A DNA stretch of 64,000 bases from Streptomyces avidinii (GTDB lineage: Bacteria > Actinomycetota > Actinomycetes > Streptomycetales > Streptomycetaceae), in NCBI RefSeq assembly GCF_014650695.1, contig NZ_BMVL01000006.1:248001-312000 (forward strand), written 5' to 3'. Each line of letters starts with the position of its first letter. The stretch's first letter is position 1. The notes below the pieces were generated by a model. The model did not search any database. It saw nothing but the letters and a program-made list of their open reading frames with translations, and was not told the DNA's origin. This document shows positions 16,928-24,652 of the stretch, one piece after another. The position numbers and the translations under genes are program-made.

Positions 16928-17755
16928 GTGATCGGTGGCGAGCACGCGCGCAAGGGCGTCCGGACCGCGTCCCGCGGTGGCCGGGCGCGGGAGGTCACGG
17001 CGCGCTGCGGGCTGCTGGCCCGCGGGGTGCTGTACGTCCTGGTCGGGGTGCTGGCCCTGCGCCTTGCCTTCGGTGACTCCGGAGGCAAGGAGGCCGACCG
17101 TCAGGGCGCCCTCCAGGAGCTCGCGGGCAAGCCCTTCGGCAGCGGCCTCGTGTGGGCCGTGGGCATCGGTCTCGTGGGGATGATGCTGTGGCACCTGTCG
17201 GAGGCGGTGTTCGGTGCGGCCGGACCGGACGGCGACAAGCCGCTGAAGCGGCTGGCCGCGGCCGGCCGGACCGTCTTCTACGCGGTCGTCGCCTTCTCCG
17301 TCCTGGCGTTCGCGGCGGACGGCGGCGGGCACTCCGGGGACCAGCAGTCGCGCGATGCGACGGCGCGAGCCCTGGAGCTGCCGGCCGGCCAGTGGCTGGT
17401 GGGCGCGGCCGGGCTCGGGATCGCGATCGCGGGCGTGGTCATCGGGGTGCAGGCCGCCCGGCGCACTTTCCGCAAGCATCTCGCCATGGGCGGGGTCTCG
17501 GAGTCCGTGCGCAAGGCCGTCGGTTTCCTCGGGGTGACCGGCGGTCTGGCCCGGGGCGCTCTGTTCGCGGCGGCCGGTGGCTTCGTCGTGTACGCCGCCA
17601 TGCACTTCGACCCGGCACAGGCGAAGGGCATGGACGACACCCTGAGGTCGTTCACCGCTACCCCGGCGGGGCCGTGGCTGCTGGTCGCGGTCGCCGTCGG
17701 GCTGGTGCTCTTCGGGGCGTTCTCCTGGGCGATGGCTCGATGGCACGAGGTCTGA
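16928..17755 (+). CDS. DUF1206 integral membrane protein
   Basis: A 275-aa protein built of three repeats of a two-helix unit, each opening with a CGLLARGVLY-, AAAGRTVFYAV- or GGLARGALF-like helix and containing small residues. This is the DUF1206 layout. Six transmembrane helices are apparent (for example GVLYVLVGVLALRLAF, LVGAAGLGIAIAGVVIGV, WLLVAVAVGLVLFGAF). The function is unknown; the family is widespread in actinobacterial stress regions. GTG 16928 follows the SRPBCC stop by 5 bp, and translational coupling may replace the poor ribosome-binding site. Confidence 0.84.
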   Translation: MIGGEHARKGVRTASRGGRAREVTARCGLLARGVLYVLVGVLALRLAFGDSGGKEADRQGALQELAGKPFGSGLVWAVGIGLVGMMLWHLSEAVFGAAGPDGDKPLKRLAAAGRTVFYAVVAFSVLAFAADGGGHSGDQQSRDATARALELPAGQWLVGAAGLGIAIAGVVIGVQAARRTFRKHLAMGGVSESVRKAVGFLGVTGGLARGALFAAAGGFVVYAAMHFDPAQAKGMDDTLRSFTATPAGPWLLVAVAVGLVLFGAFSWAMARWHEV

Positions 17756-17796
17756 GACCCGCGGCCGGCGGGCCCGCGGGATCCCGGCCCGCGGGT

Positions 17797-18348
17797 TCAG
17801 CGCTGCCACCAGTGCCTGCGGCGCGGGTGTACGGCCCGCCCCAGGCGGAGGCCGATCAGCAGGTAGCCGATGAGCGCTCCGACCGTGTTGAGGATGACGT
17901 CGTCGATGTCGAAGACGCGTCCCGTGACGAGCGCGCCCTGGGTGAGCTCCACCAGCGTCATCAGGACGACCGTCACCACGGCGACCCGCAACAGCCCCCG
18001 GGCCGGCGGCAGCAGGACCGGCAGGAGCACCCCGAACGGCACCCCCAGCAGCAGGTTCCCACCGAGCTGGCGCACCGCCTCGATCGTCGAGGTCCCGTCC
18101 AGGTAGGCCCTGATCGAATGGCCGGGCCGGACATTGGCGTGGACGAGGTCCGCCGAGGCGGCGGACGGCTCCAGCGTCAGCCGCGCCAGCACCACACTGA
18201 ACAGGACGGTCCCGGCGAAGGCCGCGAGCATGCCCAGCGCCCGGACGGCCGGGTGGGCCGGCCGGCGTTGCCGCCGGACGGCCTCCACGGGCGCTTCCTT
18301 GGGTTCTGCCGGCCCCGCACCGCGCCACCGCGCGTAGCTCCATGTCAT
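17797..18348 (-). CDS. VanZ-family membrane protein
   Basis: A 183-aa protein with about four transmembrane helices and the VanZ signature: GGNLLLGVPFGVLLPVL, LRVAVVTVVLMTLVELTQ and VTGRVFDIDDVILNTVGALIGYL, where FDIDDVILN is diagnostic. VanZ-like proteins are named for low-level teicoplanin resistance, but their general role is unclear. ATG 18348 lies only about 4 nt after the predicted start site of a SigB-class promoter on this strand, so translation may be nearly leaderless. Confidence 0.85.
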   Translation of the reverse strand: MTWSYARWRGAGPAEPKEAPVEAVRRQRRPAHPAVRALGMLAAFAGTVLFSVVLARLTLEPSAASADLVHANVRPGHSIRAYLDGTSTIEAVRQLGGNLLLGVPFGVLLPVLLPPARGLLRVAVVTVVLMTLVELTQGALVTGRVFDIDDVILNTVGALIGYLLIGLRLGRAVHPRRRHWWQR

Positions 18349-18356
18349 GCGGGCGC

Positions 18357-18381
18357 GTGTACCCCGCCGACGGCCCGGTAC
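18357..18381 (+). promoter_or_regulatory. SigB-class-like promoter candidate for the YihY gene (imperfect)
   Basis: GTGT (18357-18360), a 15-nt spacer and CGGTAC (18376-18381), one mismatch from GGGTAC. It interleaves with the opposite-strand element at 18359-18383, forming a compact divergent promoter pair in a 51-bp gap. Confidence 0.25.
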
Positions 18382-18383
18382 GC
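18359..18383 (-). promoter_or_regulatory. SigB-class promoter candidate for the VanZ gene
   Basis: Read on the minus strand: GCGT (18383-18380), a 15-nt spacer and GGGTAC (18364-18359). It is identical in form to the element at 40322. The predicted transcript starts at about 18352, four bases from the VanZ ATG. Confidence 0.4.
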
Positions 18384-18399
18384 CGGACTCCAATTGCGC

Positions 18400-19317
18400 A
18401 TGTTCACGGGCCCTTTCGGGCACCCGCTCAGCGTGACCGACATCCCCCGCACCGCACCGCGCACCGGCGGTCCGACCGCCGCGACGGCCCCGGCGGCGGG
18501 CACCCGCGCCCAGCTGCGGCGTACGGCCGTCCACGTCTGGACCGAGAACGTCGCCGACCACGCGGCCGCCCTCACCTACTACGCCGTACTGGCCCTCCTG
18601 CCCGCGCTCGTCATCGCGGTCTCCCTCGTGGGGCTGCTGGGCGAGGCGACGCGGGACCGGCTGATCGCCGCGATCACCTCGTACGCGCCGCCCCAGTCGG
18701 CGCAGGTGCTCAGCGACGCGCTCGGCAGCCTCTCGGCGGAGCGGTCCTCGATCTGGGCCCTGCTGATCAGCGGGGTGCTGAGCGCACTGTGGTCGGCGTG
18801 CAGCTACCTGGCGGTGTTCCGGCGGGCCCTGCACACGATGCACCGGGTGCCCGATACACGGCCTCCGCTGCGTGCGGCCCACACACTGGTGATCAACGCC
18901 CTGCTGCTGGTCCTGCTCTTCGTCGGCGCCGTGGGACTGGTCGTGTCCGGGCCGCTGGCCCGATGGGTCGCGCACGCCACCGGCGGGCCCGGCCCGGACG
19001 TCGTCGCGCTGCTGCGCTGGCCCGTGCAGGTGGCGGTCGTGACCCTGCTGGTGCTGATCGTCTTCCGTACCGGCCCGGCACGGAGCCGGGGCACGCGGCG
19101 CGGGCTGCCCGGCGGCGTCCTCGCGGCCCTGCTCTGGCTGACCGCGACGGGCCTCTTCACCCTGTACACGGAGCTGGACACCTACGGCCGGCTCTACGGC
19201 TCGCTGGCCAGCATCGTTGTCTTCCTGGTGTGGCTCTGGCTGGCCAATCTGGCCCTGCTCACCGGGGCGCAGTTCAACGCCGAGCGGGCCCGGGAGCGGG
19301 AAGCCGACGCCCGGTGA
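18400..19317 (+). CDS. YihY/virulence factor BrkB-family membrane protein
   Basis: A 305-aa polytopic protein of the YihY/BrkB (formerly called RNase BN) family. Family marks are NVADHAAALTYYAVLALLPALVIAV near the start, SVWALL-type SSIWALLISGVLSALWSAC, and the terminal LASIVVFLVWLWLANLALLTGAQFNAE split across about six helices. It is thought to be an inner-membrane protein of unknown transport role. ATG 18400 is used; GTG 18433 is an alternative since neither has a clear ribosome-binding site. It is divergent from VanZ with a 51-bp gap. A second, decayed copy of the family lies at 23256. Confidence 0.85.
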   Translation: MFTGPFGHPLSVTDIPRTAPRTGGPTAATAPAAGTRAQLRRTAVHVWTENVADHAAALTYYAVLALLPALVIAVSLVGLLGEATRDRLIAAITSYAPPQSAQVLSDALGSLSAERSSIWALLISGVLSALWSACSYLAVFRRALHTMHRVPDTRPPLRAAHTLVINALLLVLLFVGAVGLVVSGPLARWVAHATGGPGPDVVALLRWPVQVAVVTLLVLIVFRTGPARSRGTRRGLPGGVLAALLWLTATGLFTLYTELDTYGRLYGSLASIVVFLVWLWLANLALLTGAQFNAERAREREADAR

Positions 19318-19333
19318 GGTCGGCGGAGTGGAC

Positions 19334-19360
19334 GTTTCACGCAGGCCCCCGACCGGGTAC
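19334..19360 (+). promoter_or_regulatory. SigB-class promoter candidate for the DUF6328 gene
   Basis: GTTT (19334-19337), a 17-nt spacer and GGGTAC (19355-19360). Both boxes are strong but the spacer is one base longer than the usual 14-16. Confidence 0.4.
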
Positions 19361-19423
19361 CCCTGGCGGTGATCTCCGGGTCGGGCTCACGCGCAACCCC
19401 CACAGCGGACAGAGGGAGGCCTC

Positions 19424-19915
19424 ATGGACCAGAGCCAGGGTGCTCGGGACGGGCGGAGCGAGAGCGTCGAGGAGCGCGCCGACCGGCAGTGGCAGGAGCT
19501 CATCCAGGAGATCCGGGTCGCGCAGACGGGCGTGCAGATCCTCTTCGGCTTCCTGCTGACCGTCGCCTTCACCTCGCACTTCCAGGGGCTGCCCCAGGTC
19601 GACAAGGTGATCTACATCGTCACCGTGGTCCTGGGCGCTCTGGCGACCGGGGCGCTGATCGGGCCCGTCTCCTTCCACCGCATCGTCTCCGGCCGGCGGC
19701 TCAAGCCCGAGGCGGTCGCCTGGGCGTCGCGCCTGACCTTCATCGGGCTGCTCCTGCTCCTGGCCACCTGCACATCCGCCCTCCTCCTCGTGCTGCGGGT
19801 GGCCACGCACAACGCCGTCGTACCGTGGCTGGTCGCTGCGGTCCTGGCCTGGTACCTGCTGTGCTGGTTCGCCCTGCCCCTGTGGGCGCGCGTCCGTTAC
19901 ACCGCGGAGGACTGA
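19424..19915 (+). CDS. DUF6328 family membrane protein
   Basis: A 163-aa protein: an acidic soluble N-terminus (about 40 residues, EERADRQWQELIQEIRVAQT), then four transmembrane helices starting with GVQILFGFLLTVAF, VIYIVTVVLGALATGALIG, LTFIGLLLLLATCTSALLLV and VPWLVAAVLAWYLLCWFALP. The pattern Q-ELIQEIRVAQTGVQILFGFLL is typical of the actinobacterial DUF6328 family of unknown function. ATG 19424 has GAGGGAGG upstream. The 3' end faces the YbdK ligase gene 12 bp away. Confidence 0.83.
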   Translation: MDQSQGARDGRSESVEERADRQWQELIQEIRVAQTGVQILFGFLLTVAFTSHFQGLPQVDKVIYIVTVVLGALATGALIGPVSFHRIVSGRRLKPEAVAWASRLTFIGLLLLLATCTSALLLVLRVATHNAVVPWLVAAVLAWYLLCWFALPLWARVRYTAED

Positions 19916-19927
19916 GCCGCGGCGGCC

Positions 19928-21052
19928 TCAGGAGGCGGGCTCGGCCGTGGTCAGCTCCGCGCAGCCCAGGACGACGCCGGCGAGATCGCCGCGCTCGCTC
20001 AGCAGGGCGCGTTGGGCGCGGGCGCCGTTGCCGCGGTCCAGGAGTACGGCGATCTCCGCGCTCACCCGATCCCGGTCGCCGTGATCGACGAGCGCCTCGC
20101 GGACGTACTCGTAGAGGGCCAGTACGGCGTCGGCGGGAGCGGTCTCCCGCATCGTCCGCGGATGCAGCAGCGGTCCGTCCAGCCCCGAGCGACCGGCCCG
20201 CCAGGCCGCGAGTCGCAGCAGGCCCGTGCCGATCCGGGCCGGCGGTTCCCCGGCCCGCCAGGCCCTGGCGGCCGTTTCGACCAGGGCGCGCACGACTGCG
20301 GCCAGCAGCACTGTGGTACCCGCTTCCAGGCACACGTCCGCGACCCGGACCTCCACCGTGGGGTACGTGGCCGACAGGCGGGCGTCGAAGTAGATCATCC
20401 CTTCGTCGTGCAGCACGCCGGAGTCCACCATCGCGCGGACATGCTCGTGATAGCGGTCGGCGGAGCCGAAGACGCCCTCGGGCCCGGCCGAGGGCAACCG
20501 GTCCCACACCCGGCTCCGGTAGCTCGCGTACCCGCTGTCCGCGCCCTGCCAGAAGGGGGAGTTCGCGCTCATCGCGGTCAGCACGGGGAGCCAGGGGCGG
20601 ATCCGGTCCAGGACGGCCACACCCTCCGCGTCCGACTCGACCGCGACGTGGACGTGGCAGCCGCACGTCAGCTGTTCCTGCGCGGTCAGGCAGAACTGCT
20701 CGGCGATCCACCGGTACCGCTTCCCCGCACTCAGCGAGGGCCGTACGGGCAGGGGTGAGGTACCGAGGGCGGCGACGAGTGCGCCGGCGGACGCGGCGTG
20801 CCGGGACGCTTCCGCCCGCCACCGGACGATCTCGTCCCGGAGCTCCCCCATCTCCGTCACCGGCTTGGTATTGAACTCCACCTGCTCCCGCTGGAGCTCC
20901 TTCTCGAAAACGTGCTCCTGCTCCTGACGGCCTTTGGAGCACTCCCCTGCGCAGCGGTCGGCCGCGGCCAGGACCGCACCCGACACGGCCAGCGGCTCAC
21001 CCGTGGAGGCGTCCACCAGCAGCAGCTCTTCTTCCACGCCCACACTTCGCAT
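19928..21052 (-). CDS. YbdK-type carboxylate-amine ligase (GCS2 family, paralog 1)
   Basis: A 374-aa glutamate-cysteine ligase family 2 (YbdK-like) protein. Motifs: RSVGVEEELLLVD at the N-terminus, TCGCHVHVAVES, RPWLPVLTAMSANSPFW and EVRVADVC, forming the ATP/Mg2+-dependent ligase fold. YbdK has weak glutamate-cysteine ligase activity; the physiological substrate here is unknown. The start MRSVGVEEE (21052) was chosen to match the family, and ATG 21067 is an alternative. A hairpin separates it from csbD upstream. Paralog 2 is at 54303, divergent in sequence, so this is not a recent duplication. Confidence 0.85.
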   Translation of the reverse strand: MRSVGVEEELLLVDASTGEPLAVSGAVLAAADRCAGECSKGRQEQEHVFEKELQREQVEFNTKPVTEMGELRDEIVRWRAEASRHAASAGALVAALGTSPLPVRPSLSAGKRYRWIAEQFCLTAQEQLTCGCHVHVAVESDAEGVAVLDRIRPWLPVLTAMSANSPFWQGADSGYASYRSRVWDRLPSAGPEGVFGSADRYHEHVRAMVDSGVLHDEGMIYFDARLSATYPTVEVRVADVCLEAGTTVLLAAVVRALVETAARAWRAGEPPARIGTGLLRLAAWRAGRSGLDGPLLHPRTMRETAPADAVLALYEYVREALVDHGDRDRVSAEIAVLLDRGNGARAQRALLSERGDLAGVVLGCAELTTAEPAS

Positions 21053-21119
21053 TCCGCCGCCGCCCATTGCGCCCCGATGCCACACCGCACCCGTCGTCAC
21101 GGAAGATACGCCGTTCAAA

Positions 21120-21159
21120 TGCCGAGGTCCCGCACCCACACGGGCACGGGACCTCGGCA
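21120..21159. terminator. 13-bp perfect hairpin downstream of csbD
   Basis: Arms 21120-21132 (TGCCGAGGTCCCG) and 21147-21159 pair perfectly around 14 nt. On the minus strand the hairpin is followed by TTTG. It ends the csbD transcript before the YbdK gene. Confidence 0.75.
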
Positions 21160-21175
21160 CAAACCCTGGAGCGCG

Positions 21176-21351
21176 TCAGCCCTTGAAGACGTCCTTGACC
21201 TTTTCCTCGGCCTGCCGGGCATCGCCCTTGGCCTTTTCGGCGCGCCCCTCGGCGGTCATGCTTTCGTTGCCCACCGCGCGCGACCGACGGTCTCCTTGGC
21301 CTTTCCCTTGGCCTGCTCGGCCTTGGCCCGGCCCTTTTCCTTGTTCGACAC
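21176..21351 (-). pseudogene. csbD: CsbD-like stress protein, frameshifted
   Basis: From GTG 21351 (with a GGGAG site) the frame reads SNKEKGRAKAEQAKGKAKE-TVGRA, typical of CsbD. It then shifts at an alternating CG run (21274-21282) and stops soon after. The correct C-terminal half (AVGNESMTAEGRAEKAKGD, ending KDVFKG) is in another frame. Removing one CG dinucleotide, or adding one base, restores an intact 58-aa CsbD protein. In Bacillus, CsbD is a SigB-dependent general stress protein. Repeat-unit slippage or sequencing error are both plausible. Confidence 0.8.
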
Positions 21352-21424
21352 TGCCGATCACTCCCTGGAGCATGTCAATGCAAATGGGAACTGGATGCGC
21401 CTCTCACGGCGCAAGGCGCAGCGG

Positions 21425-21581
21425 CTACCAGTAGTGGCGTCGGCCGCCGACCGCATGTCCGACCGAGCCCAGGATCCACAGCACCGCGCCCACCACGAGC
21501 AGGATGATCCCGATGGTCCACAGGATGGAGATTCCGGTCAAGAATCCGACGAGCAGGAGAATAAGACCGACAACAATCATG
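21425..21581 (-). CDS. DUF6131 small hydrophobic protein
   Basis: A 51-aa protein of two hydrophobic segments (MIVVGLILLLVGFLTGI and WTIGIILLVVGAVLWILG) and a basic C-terminal GGRRHYW, the standard form of the actinobacterial DUF6131 family. ATG 21581 is preceded by GAGGGC; a longer in-frame N-terminus is hydrophilic and unlike the family. A GGGTAG on the minus strand (21653-21648) may be the -10 of its promoter, but no matching upstream box is clear. The function is unknown. It is probably induced with its stress-type neighbours (inference). Confidence 0.8.
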
Positions 21582-21721
21582 ATGCCCTCGTTCCCACTTC
21601 GGAATGCGGCGGAACAGTTGGATCCGCCGTGGCGTTTCGAGTGGCGTCTACCCTCGAAATTCAGCTTTATCAGCCCCACGCCTCTTGTTTTTCAGCGGCG
21701 AGAAAGCCCGCCGGAACCGTC

Positions 21722-22105
21722 TCACGCGCGGTGGCTTCCGGAGGGACCTTCCCAGGGCAGCCCACCGAGGCCGTAGTGCGTCCCGAGTTCGTCCCGGTAG
21801 CCGGGGTCCTGCAGGTGCTTGTCCCGGTGGAACTCCGGGGCGTCCTTGATCCGGTCCTTCGTGGCGTTCACGTAGACCTTCTTTTCCTCCAGGTCGATGC
21901 GGGCCACGGCGCTCGCCGGCAGGAGGACCTCCTTGCCGAAGATCCACACACCGATGTCGACGACCAGGTAGGCGTCACCGGCCTCGTAGGAGTGCTTGTC
22001 GACCTTCCCGATGTGGCCGTCGCTCGCCTCTACGCGGTACCCGGTGAGGTCGGCCCAGGCCAGGTGGCCCGATGCCGGCCGGTAGCTCCACACATGCTCA
22101 CTCAC
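21722..22105 (-). CDS. PRC-barrel domain protein
   Basis: A 127-aa soluble protein with a PRC-barrel: LTGYRVEASDGHIGKVDKHS, LVVDIGVWIFGKEVLLPASA and VARIDLEEKKVYVNATKDRI, then a charged tail (DAPEFHRDKHLQDPGYRDEL). PRC-barrels mediate protein or RNA contacts and are frequent in actinobacterial stress clusters. GTG 22105 has a strong GGAGGAGG site eight bases upstream. It lies upstream of, and in the same direction as, the DUF6131/csbD/YbdK genes. Confidence 0.85.
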   Translation of the reverse strand: MSEHVWSYRPASGHLAWADLTGYRVEASDGHIGKVDKHSYEAGDAYLVVDIGVWIFGKEVLLPASAVARIDLEEKKVYVNATKDRIKDAPEFHRDKHLQDPGYRDELGTHYGLGGLPWEGPSGSHRA

Positions 22106-22311
22106 GCGAAACACCTCCTCCGGCAGGGTGAACCCGTGGGGCCCTTCCGTATGTGTTGACGCGGGTGCCCGCCCTGTCACGGGCCAAACACCGCGCCCGG
22201 GCCCCCCGGAATCCAGCCACTCGCCGGGCACGGCCTCGCAGCTCGGCGCCGCCGCCCGGTCTACGGTGGAAGGGTCCCGTCCCCCGTGAACGGCAGATGA
22301 GGCTGACAGCT

Positions 22312-23100
22312 GTGTCGACATCGAGCCACGAGATCTTCGGTGCCCCGTGCTGGGTCAGCCTCATGGCCCGGGATCTCGTATCCGCCCAGCGGTTCTACGC
22401 CGGTGCACTCGGCTGGGACTTCCGCCCCACCCACCTCGGGGGCGGAATCGTGGTCGCCTTCCGCGACGGTGCCCCCGTCGCCGGCATCGGCTCTCTCGGC
22501 GGGACGGGCGGCGCGCCGGCGGTGTGGACCCCGTACTTCGCCGTCGAGGACGCCGACGTCACCGCCGCCCGGATCCACGAACGGGGCGCCACCATGGCGG
22601 TCGGCCCCGTGGCGTTCGGCACCGGCCGCATCGCCCTGGCGGCGGACCCCGCCGGAGCCGTCTTCGGGTTCTGGCAGGGAGAGGTCGTCCCCGACTGGTC
22701 GGTCGGCCGCGGCAGCGCGCCGGCGTGGCTGGAGCTGCGGACCCGGGACGCCTTCGCGGCCGCCATCTTCTACGGGGAGGTCCTCGACTGGGCCGGCGGG
22801 CGGCCCGGCTGCTGCGCGGTCTCGTACGAGCACGCCCACGTCGTCCTGCGCCACGGCCGCGACACGGTGGCGCGCATCAGCGGCGGCGCGCTCGAAGCGG
22901 CGCCGGACCCGGAGGTGCGTCCGCGGTGGCACGTCCACTTCCGGGTGCCCGACCTGGAGGCGGTGGTCGAGGCCGCGGTCCGGCTGGGCGGCAGGACCGC
23001 CTCGCCCGTCCAGACGTCCACCGTGAGCCGGTGGGTCGTGCTCGCCGATCCCGACGGGGCGCTGTTCACCGTGGTGGCGCCTCAGGACGGCTCGGCCTGA
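22312..23100 (+). CDS. Two-domain VOC/glyoxalase-superfamily protein
   Basis: A 262-aa protein with two tandem VOC modules. Domain 1 (about 8-125) contains GAPCWVSLMARDLVSAQRFY and PAGAVFGFWQGE; domain 2 (about 135-255) contains APAWLELRTRDAFAAAIFYG and DPDGALFTVVAPQ. This arrangement matches actinobacterial proteins annotated as VOC-family or hydroxylase-like without a known reaction. GTG 22312 has a GAGG at suitable distance; the in-frame ATG 22297 is an alternative. It is divergent from the PRC-barrel gene. Confidence 0.85.
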   Translation: MSTSSHEIFGAPCWVSLMARDLVSAQRFYAGALGWDFRPTHLGGGIVVAFRDGAPVAGIGSLGGTGGAPAVWTPYFAVEDADVTAARIHERGATMAVGPVAFGTGRIALAADPAGAVFGFWQGEVVPDWSVGRGSAPAWLELRTRDAFAAAIFYGEVLDWAGGRPGCCAVSYEHAHVVLRHGRDTVARISGGALEAAPDPEVRPRWHVHFRVPDLEAVVEAAVRLGGRTASPVQTSTVSRWVVLADPDGALFTVVAPQDGSA

Positions 23101-23255
23101 CCCGGTCCGAACCGGGTGGTCACGGAAGGTCACGGGGTGCGTCGAGCCGGCCAGGGGTTCCCGAAGATGGATTCCGAGGGCACCGGAGTCCTATCGTGGG
23201 AGCGGCGTCTGGAGCGGCCATGCTCGTCACCTCTCCCCCGGCCGCAGCGGGATGA

Positions 23256-23690
23256 CCGGGGATCTGGGACCTGCCACCGGCCCGCTGGTGGGCCCGGTGG
23301 CGACACGTACTGTGGCTCGGCGCCCTGGTCGGCGCCCTGTACCTGTCGGCCATCGCACCGCTGTGGCGTGACTCCCCGGCCCGCGGGTTCGTCGCGGTGG
23401 CCATCGGCACGGTGTTCTTCTGGTGGTCCCCCAATGGCTCCTGCTCGGCGGCCGGATCGGCTGGACCGCCCTCCTTCCCGGCGCGGTCGCCACCACGATC
23501 GCCCTGCTCGGACTGCGGGTCTTCTCCCGGCTCGTCTTCTCCCCGCTGATCGCCTCCAGCGCCGTCACGTACGGCCCCTTCGGAACCGTGCTCGTCATCC
23601 AGACCTGGCTGGTCGGTGTCGGCGTCGTCGTCTTCGGCGGTGCGCTCGCCGGCCGGCTGCTCCACGACGAACTGCCGCACCGACAACGAG
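23256..23690 (+). pseudogene. Decayed YihY/BrkB-family gene, C-terminal half only
   Basis: An open frame directly after a TGA (23253-23255) encodes WDLPPARWWARWRHVLWLGA and GFVAVAIGTVFFWWSP. It then shifts at a run of five Cs (23428-23432) into a frame reading QWLLLGGRIGWTALLPGAVA, FSRLVFSPLIASSAVTYGPF and LVGVGVVVFGGALAGRLLHD. A sixth C would join them into the second half of a YihY-like protein. No start codon or N-terminal half precedes, so it is a truncated remnant regardless of the shift. The homologous C-terminal boundary is near 23690. Confidence 0.75.
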
Positions 23691-23739
23691 ACCGGTCTGT
23701 ACGACTGCAACCACCGCGGAGCATGACGTTCGCCGGTAG

Positions 23740-24046
23740 GCGCCAAGGGGCGGATCACCCATACGACTTCGGGCAGGGCCCTCGACTCCACCTGCAGCAC
23801 AGCAGCCAACGGCAAGCCGAACAGCCCCCTATTAGGGGGCGCGAACAGCGGCCGCCCGCGTCACGCGCACGCAGCCGCGCCCGATGTCCCCTACTCCGCA
23901 ATGGCTGCCCACGCCACGGGGACGGTTTCCGGGACAGCGACCGGGGTGCGCCCATGGCGATGGATCAAGGGCGCCCAGCCCCTGTTAAAGTGACATGCGC
24001 CCATCAAGTCGGGCCTCTCGTACACTGACATTCCAACGGGGTTCAC
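23740..24046. other. Intergenic stretch without a recognisable gene
   Basis: About 300 bp after the YihY remnant. Third-position G/C bias is absent and A/T content rises towards 24046. A 15-nt palindrome CCCCCTATTAGGGGG lies near 23831-23845. TACACT at 24021-24026 could be the -10 of the secreted-protein gene at 24047, but no good -35 is seen. Confidence 0.5.
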
Positions 24047-24574
24047 GTGAAGCTTCGCCACGTCCGCGCGGTTGCCGTCTTCGGTATCGCAATCTTCGCA
24101 CTCACCGGAGCCCGCGGCTCCCACGGCGCCAGCTGCGGTGGCAGCAGCCACAGTTCCGGCTCGGGCTCCAGCAGCTCCGGCGGCGGCAGCACCGGCGGCA
24201 GCCACGACAGCGACAGCACGAGTGGCAGCACCAGCAGCTCGGGTGGCACGTCCGTCACCGGCGGATCCAGCAGCAACAAGACCGAGCGCGACATCAAGAT
24301 CGACGCCTGCAAGCTGGACGACGCGGGCAAGAACCTCGTCGCCAAAATCACGGTCACCAACAGCGGTTCGCTGGACCAGACCTACAACATCACCATGAAG
24401 TTCCGCGGGGACGCCACCTCGGCCGCGGCCTCCGCCCAGGCCAAGGTCACCGCTCTGACCGTCAAGGCGGGTGCGTCCCAGCAGGCCGAGGCCACCACGC
24501 CGTACACCGGCAAGGGCAACGGCAGCGAGTACAAGGAGTGCGTCGTCGCCAGCGCGACGAAGAGCGCCCTCTGA
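24047..24574 (+). CDS. Secreted Ser/Gly-rich protein
   Basis: A 175-aa exported protein: signal peptide (KLRHVRAVAVFGIAIFALTGA), a low-complexity Ser/Gly linker (about 30-80), then a compact domain with KIDACKLDDAGKNLVAKITV, TVTNSG-type TNSGSLDQTYNIT and a closing EYKECVVASA. The two cysteines of the domain (in DACKL and KECVV) probably form a disulfide, and the beta-rich FxxxG layout resembles small Ig-like domains. No function can be assigned. It starts at GTG 24047 and is followed by a 19-bp hairpin terminator. Confidence 0.75.
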   Translation: MKLRHVRAVAVFGIAIFALTGARGSHGASCGGSSHSSGSGSSSSGGGSTGGSHDSDSTSGSTSSSGGTSVTGGSSSNKTERDIKIDACKLDDAGKNLVAKITVTNSGSLDQTYNITMKFRGDATSAAASAQAKVTALTVKAGASQQAEATTPYTGKGNGSEYKECVVASATKSAL

Positions 24575-24589
24575 TCGGTTCCCGATCCC

Positions 24590-24630
24590 GCGAAGCCCCC
24601 TCACCCGCCGGGCGGGTGAGGGGGCTTCGC
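24590..24630. terminator. 19-bp perfect bidirectional hairpin
   Basis: Arms 24590-24608 and 24612-24630 (beginning GCGAAGCCCCCTCACC) pair perfectly with a 3-nt loop between the convergent secreted-protein and DoxX genes. It is the strongest terminator-like structure noticed in the window. Confidence 0.88.
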
Positions 24631-24652
24631 CGTTCGCCGCCCGCGGAGCGGA

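Noticed and set aside
22106..22200. GTTT-15-GGGCAC upstream of the PRC-barrel gene as another SigB-class promoter
   Set aside because: The T of the GGGTA core is missing; counted as too weak to list with the others.
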